Source: Kappaphycus alvarezii (lineage: Eukaryota; Rhodophyta; Florideophyceae; Gigartinales; Solieriaceae). Taken from it: 64,000 bases of DNA. The stretch is taken from NCBI GenBank assembly GCA_002205965.3, contig NADL03000049.1:434001-498000 (forward strand), read 5' to 3'. Positions 58,826 through 64,000 of this stretch are shown piece by piece; position 1 is the first letter of the stretch; each line of letters opens with the position of its first letter. The notes below the pieces were generated by a model that was not told the DNA's origin, made no database searches, and saw only the letters and a list, made by a program, of their open reading frames with translations. A program made the translations under genes and the position numbers.

Positions 58826-60212
58826 GATATTTTTGTCGTCGTCATCTACCGATTTTTATTTACTGTAGAACCTTCCTTGTCCAAAATTGCTTGTACTTCT
58901 GGTCGTTCCTCGCCATCCCTCACTCTAAGCACCTTCCAAGGGAGAATATTCTCTTTCCTTATCCTTGTTTACCCTTTCTGCTGTCCTCTCAAAATTCAAT
59001 TCCATTTTATCTAGATATTTTGATTCTGTATCCACCCCTCCAAAATCGATCCCAAATCAAGTTATTCTTCCCTTTTTGCTTACCTCCTTCTCCAAATTCA
59101 CTTTTTTGAGAAAAAAGGCGCAAATGCACTACCAAAAATTCTCACGTAGATTTATTTTATCTATTTCAAATCTATAGAATGCGCCCTCAAAAACCTTATA
59201 AACCCCTTTATTCTAAGTTTCAAAACTTACCAATGATTCTACTCAGTACCTCTCTACCGCTCCCCTTTCGAAACACCCTCAATTGCTTGCCACTCCCTAA
59301 ATTCCATCGAAATGGACAATGTATTACCCCCAAGAGTCACTTCCGAAACCTGCTACCCGTGCACTCTAAAATCCATTCTTCTACTCCCTTGCGGCCCTAC
59401 TGACCGCGACGATTATCTCCGTCGGCAAACCAAGAAGAATTTGGTCTAGTTCGTTCGTCGCTTATTCATATAGGATGACGGGTAGGAGGAAGGTGAGGGA
59501 CGGAAGGGGGAGGTCGAGGATGCAGCTGGGGGTACTTTCGGGGAGTACACGGGCTTGGAATTGGTTTACGAGAATAAGGATGAGGAGGAGTACAGGATGG
59601 ATGAGGAGGAGGACCAAGAGGATGAAGAGGGGGACCAAGAGGAGGACGAGGATGAATACGAGGAGGATGAGGGGGAGGGAAAAATGGAAAGTGTTGGAAT
59701 GATAGGCCGGGGCTGGACAGTATGGACCACGTGGTCCCGACGCTGGAACCGGATGGGGGCATCTTTAGTGGGTTACATATCTCCCTGGAGGAAATAGATA
59801 ATTATAATTTGTTCGCGGATATTTGTGGGACTGCTTGGGTAGCATGGAAATTTCGGAGGAGTTGATTGGGTCTGATCTAGGTGTTGGAAATTGAAAGGGC
59901 TGACTAATCTAAGCTGAGTAAAGTGCTGTCCCTTGCAGAGGTCAAGCAAATCGGCAGACAACTTCAAGCTAAGTTGCGAGTATAAGGAACTTGAGAGTCA
60001 ACCTCAGACCCAAGAATATTTTTCTCACGCTGATCACAGAGCATCAGTTACAGACCCTCCTCCTTCTATACTTGCTTGTAGCCCTCTCAACTTTCGTCCT
60101 TACCCAACCCTTTTTGTACGCTCAACTATATCAAGGTAGCACTTTTGTCGCTTGCAACACCTCCTTGGGGTAATTGGTTCTGAGGATCTCTTCTCCCGAC
60201 GATTTAACCATA
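58826..60212 (+). repeat. Acidic-protein repeat family R4, copy C (other arm)
   Basis: Plus-strand counterpart of copy B. It shares the 5' noncoding part (CTTGTCCAAAATTGCTTGTA at 58877), DRDDYLRRQTKK and FVRRLFI (59400-59470, with stops), a long Glu/Asp run (EEEYRMDEEEDQEDEEGDQE) and MESVGMIG. After a break come SMDHVVPTLEPDGGIFSGLH and ADICG at about 59815. The 3' segment (CAAGCAAATCGGCAGACAACTTC, 59942-59964) and the end (GGATCTCTTCTCCCGACGATTTAACC, near 60184-60209) are also shared with B and D. Broken by several stops. Confidence 0.6.
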
Positions 60213-60744
60213 TCAAACCCCTACTGAAATAAAAGATATTTTTTCGTGGGTTGTATCTTGCTGATGAAGATAACTACTGCTACCCAAAAAACTGGTCTCA
60301 AAATAATAATATTACAACTTTCTTTTGGTCAAAAAGCCTCCGACATCAAGGAGTGTGCGAGAAAAGGGCCAGTAAGAGACGGCGATGGCCGTGAGTGGAA
60401 GACCGAGACAAGACGGTGGAAATGAGCTGACGGTATTCTTTGAAGGCTGTCGTGCCACGTCCAATTATAGAGGCAATTTTGTTGAGTGCCTGTCGGCTTT
60501 GCTTGCCCACTCCTTCGCGCATGTCTAAGCCGACAAGGAAAAGCTCACCGCGCATTTTATGCTTTCTTCTGGGCCTCGATGGACAGGGTAATACCCATTT
60601 TGGTGTTGCGTGCTTTTGGTAGGGCACTCATTGTGAAAACGCTCGCAATGAAAACGTCAATTGCGCATGATTGGCTGGTAAGACCAATATTTTCAGTCAT
60701 GATATTCCTTGTGCCGAGTTCTTAGGCGCAAAATGGGATTTCAT
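60213..60744 (-). other. Unidentified short open frame between R4 copies
   Basis: The minus frame 60346-60627 reads MRGELFLVGLDMREGVGKQS, then RQALNKIASIIGRGTTAFKE, and has protein-like composition. No family recognised. Confidence 0.25.
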
Positions 60745-61060
60745 AGGAATAAATCGCAGAGAACGAGATTCTCAGAACCAATTATCCTAGAACAGAGGTG
60801 TTAAAATTGGCAAAAGTGCTGCAAGAGTACAGTTGTGAGAAGAAGTAGAGGTGGATCCAGACTAAATGTCAAAGGGCTACAGGTGAGTGTAAAAGGGATA
60901 GGTTCTAACACCTATGCTCAGTGACAAAAGTACGAGAAATTATTCTTAGTTCCGAAGTTGACTTTCAACTTCTGAATTATTTGGGACTGTACTGCAAGTT
61001 GTCTCCCACTTGCTTGCCTCACCCAATAGAAGCGATTTGCTCAGGATCACTTAGAGTCTC
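60745..61060 (-). repeat. Acidic-protein repeat family R4, fragment D (3' end only)
   Basis: The minus strand repeats the downstream part of R4: the reverse complement of CACCTATGCTCAGTGAC at 60910, of GAAGTTGACTTTCAACTTC at 60953, and of CAAGTTGTCTCCCACTTGC at 60992, as in 56632-56740. The end near 60745 (GCGATTTATTCC on the minus strand) matches the 3' ends of copies B and C. Confidence 0.5.
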
Positions 61061-62299
61061 AAACAAAAATATGTTTTTGTTTGAAAAACAATTAACACCA
61101 TAAAATACACTCAAGGGAAATTATGGACGAGAATGACTAGGAGGAGGATACTTATTCGAGTTAAATATACAAGAGCCATACTCCTCGCCCCAAGCTGTCA
61201 GCCAGGATTTGAAATGAAGTGGCCAATATATAGAGTTTTAAGAATAACGTTTGGTATCTCCCAGAAATCTGACGTATATTGACATTGATTCGTGCCAGTT
61301 TTTCATATATTAATATAAAACATGAGCTTGTCACAATCAACCAAATTAAAAAATATCTTGCAAGTTCAGAAAATCTTTTCATCGTTGGTCCTCCACCCTG
61401 GTGTTTTCTTTGTGTATATATTTTAGAACAAATGAATCCCCTCTGCTTGAGGATAGATTCCCATCTCGTCAAGAATCCTGCAGTCCCTTACCCAAAATTA
61501 CTAAATGTGGATATGGACTTTCTCGTCATTGTCTTCCTGCTGTTCTTGTTAGCAGCCTTTCCTTTACTGCTGAAATACACCGCCTCTCAAGCGTATAATG
61601 ATACAGCTGACTAAAAATTATATTTTCGAAATAAGAAATACACGTCACTGCTACTTTGTACCATATCTTCATGTATAGGTCTGATAACGTCAAGATGGGT
61701 TTTGATACACTCTTCTTACGTGACTTTTTGCAATCTCTCAAGAGTGAAAAAATATATGTGATATGCAAATCATCCAAGAGATGGCGGAGAAATGGATATC
61801 TACGCGAAAATGAGACACTAATAATCACGAATGAATCGTCGTATGATAAGCGCTGTCGATCTGGCGCCCTAAAACATAAAAAATGCTTATGTGAAATAAA
61901 AAATGAGTTCCTCATCGTTCGCGTTCTGAGGAAAATTGCGCGGCCAAAAAGATATCATCTTTCTACAGATTGTATGCTGTGCATGATTATGGAGGAGAGC
62001 TTTAGTTGAACATGCGGTAGATTCTCTAGATAGACGTTCACGAAGGTTTCGCGGTGTACTGGGGCCTGTAAAAGTCCTCTCAAGGGTCTTTCAGGAGATA
62101 TTCTGTGCGTTTTATGGACCTCAGAAGGTCCTTCTCGGTTCAATAACTCTGCCTCAGGAGGATTATACTCCTTAATTCCACTTCCGTTACGGCAATGTGT
62201 AGGATGATGTTCCCATAGCGGATAATGCCCTAATTGGTATTCCATATCCGTGGGTAAGTTATACCCTCCGATTCATAAACCCTAATGGTCTTTGAGAAT
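61061..62299. other. Unassigned region
   Basis: Open frames at 61279-61614 (+, with a C-terminal membrane-like helix DFLVIVFLLFLLAAFPLLL), 61526-61915 (-) and 61955-62245 (-) have no recognised domain. It may include the 3' LTR of the gypsy element that lies to the right, but I find no second LTR within the window to prove it. Confidence 0.3.
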
Positions 62300-64000
62300 T
62301 GAAAAATTGGACGTCCTACATATATTTAGACAGGTTTGAGACAAGTGCCTTGTAGCTTTCCCCCTAAATGTCATTGACTGCCTGCGATAATTTTAGCTAC
62401 ATATCGTTTGACTTTCCCTGTAATTTTTTAATTTTCCGGTAATATTTTAATATTTACTGCTTGAAAAAGGAGAGTAGGCGAGCACGTTTTTAATTGAATA
62501 CATTTCCCTCTTAAAAATTACAGAAAGGTCATTGCAGCGAAACAAAGAGCGTTATCTGAGGCGATCTTTTAATTAAGAGCAAATGATTAAATTATTCCCG
62601 TTTTTACAAAATTAAGGACCACTTATACTTTAATTTTCTTAGTTGTGACTGCCAATGGCCAGCAAGAAAGGTGATCAAATCTTATGAGAAGATAATTGTT
62701 TCCAGAAGACTTTTCTCTGAATGTGCCTCCAAAGTCGGTTGATGAAGTCTGAAAAAGGCCATAAATAGAGAATCTTGGTGTATCCTTGTACTTTAGAATC
62801 GTAATGACCTTTTCACAGCCGTCCCAGCTTTTAAAGATATTATAAACATGCTTTCGCATGTTTGGAAACCAAAATCTTTCCCTAATAATTTGCTTTGTTG
62901 TTCCGCGATCCCATTGACATTAATAACTATTCAATTTACTCTAGATCTTGATTTTTCTTTCAAGGGATGCTACTAGTCCGGGACCAGCTTTGGTGAGTCG
63001 GAAAGGCTTTCCTTCACACAGAAAAAAGGTCTTCTAGCTACTTTGCACCCATTCTCTGCGCCCTATGTCGATTTTTCGTATTTCCAGCTGCTCCACATAT
63101 ATAATAAGTTCTTAGGTACTAGCTTCGAAAGGTTTCTTGCGAAAACTTGGAATTTTTGTAACTCCAATAGCATTTTCGGGAAACAGTTACTTGTATTCGA
63201 TGGGTTCCCTAAACCACATTATTTATCAGCCGGCTCATTTCTGAATCCGGATCTGTATAAAATTTCAAACGGATACTTTGTGAAAGTTAAGAGGCACCCA
63301 GCCAACTGATGATGTACATATTTCTTCTGAAATGCGTCCTTAAGTTACTGGTGGTCAGTTATGAGGACAATATTTTCGAATGAAAACAGATAAACAATAG
63401 CACTTTAAATACAAAAACAACTGCCGTTTCTTCCTTCACATAGAGAGAGTATCTTTCGTCTACATAAATTAACGTTCAACTTGCAAACCGAGCGGGGTTT
63501 GGCCCTCCGGTTTCATCTTTTTGGGACCGAACTGCTACCAAAGATCGATCAAGACTCATTTGCTTCCACTTTAAATAGATTTCTAAAATCTGGACACAAA
63601 AGAACTGGAGGAGCGTATAGCTTCTTTCTAATTTTTCAAATGCGAGTTTCATTTTACTATTCCAGAAATTCGTTCCATTTCTCACAGTTTCGTCGCTACA
63701 ATTTCATGATTAATTCTTTGATTACCCTTCGGTTACAAGAGGCTGAACCAAGGACGATTATAACTTCCGTCTTTTAGGTAGGTATTAGTACCGATTCGCT
63801 TTGTCGTGTATTTCCGGATCGACCTTGATTCCACTTCAATCTACAGTGTGTTCCAGTAGCTTGATGGTGTTCTGCGCAAAAAACCATTTGCTAAATCTGG
63901 TTTTCAAGATTTACTCTGATATTTTCTTCACTACTGCCTTGAAATACGAAACGCGCTCATCGAAATGTCATGAGAATACCGCAACATCATCAATGTACAC
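62300..64000 (-). mobile_element. Second Ty3/gypsy element, 3' part, running off the window
   Basis: Minus strand, 5' to 3': an RT active site VYIDDVAVFS at 63986-63997 (YIDD intact, followed by a stop), an RNase H segment with AVRSQKDETGGPNPARFAS near 63476-63560, and an integrase core start with FGGTFREKSSGNNYLLIRFD and HLSCWPLAVTT at 62623-62760. RT, RNase H, integrase order confirms gypsy. Frames are broken. The right part lies beyond 64000 and the 3' end is not delimited. Confidence 0.65.

Noticed and set aside
1..64000. CRISPR arrays, bacterial insertion sequences, ribosomal RNA genes
   Set aside because: Looked for and not seen; repeats here are dispersed, not regularly spaced, and no rRNA signature stretches were recognised.

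Overview
The window is nuclear DNA of a eukaryote with few introns and a repeat-rich genome. A red alga is my best guess, but nothing here proves it. Pointers are a eukaryotic cytosolic lysyl-tRNA synthetase read without introns, a BET-type NET-domain protein, LTR retrotransposons of both Ty3/gypsy and Ty1/copia type, and GTACAGTA/TACTGTAC repeats between genes. There are no bacterial operons, ribosome binding sites or CRISPR arrays.

Layout. 0-2 kb: unidentified coding-like sequence and a LINE-like reverse transcriptase scrap. 2.0-7.8 kb: a decayed but structurally complete Ty3/gypsy element on the minus strand, with LTRs, a polypurine tract and a candidate target-site duplication. 7.9-9.2 kb: several copies of unidentified dispersed coding repeats and a perfect 18-bp hairpin. 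9.5-20 kb: the host gene island, with a TilS-like protein (+), an ARM-repeat-like protein (+), a possible small membrane protein (-), a single-pass membrane protein (+), a NET-domain protein (+) and lysyl-tRNA synthetase (-). 21.5-32.7 kb: an AT-rich block without recognisable genes. 34.5-40.6 kb: a Ty1/copia element in tandem with the 3' end of another copy, sharing one LTR. 43.5-46.4 kb: fragments of an acidic-protein repeat family. 47.9-50.0 kb: a large gene (-) joining an ATP-grasp-like half to a TauD/TfdA-like Fe(II)/2-oxoglutarate dioxygenase. 53-61 kb: small dispersed repeats and a ~1.4-kb inverted repeat of the acidic-protein family. 62.3-64 kb: the 3' part of a second gypsy element (-), which runs off the window.

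Most host genes read as chains of overlapping frames. Where I examined the joins, nearly all are explained by one or two bases missing from (less often added to) a short homopolymer run. The conserved residues on both sides are intact. This looks like residual long-read consensus error rather than pseudogene decay. The retroelements, in contrast, also carry in-frame stops, substitutions in active sites and deletions.

No obvious functional cluster links the host genes. The main themes are translation (lysyl-tRNA synthetase, a TilS-like protein), chromatin (NET protein) and an orphan two-domain enzyme. The least explained material is the set of dispersed repeats that still look protein-coding (7.9-9.2, 43.5-47, 53-61 kb).
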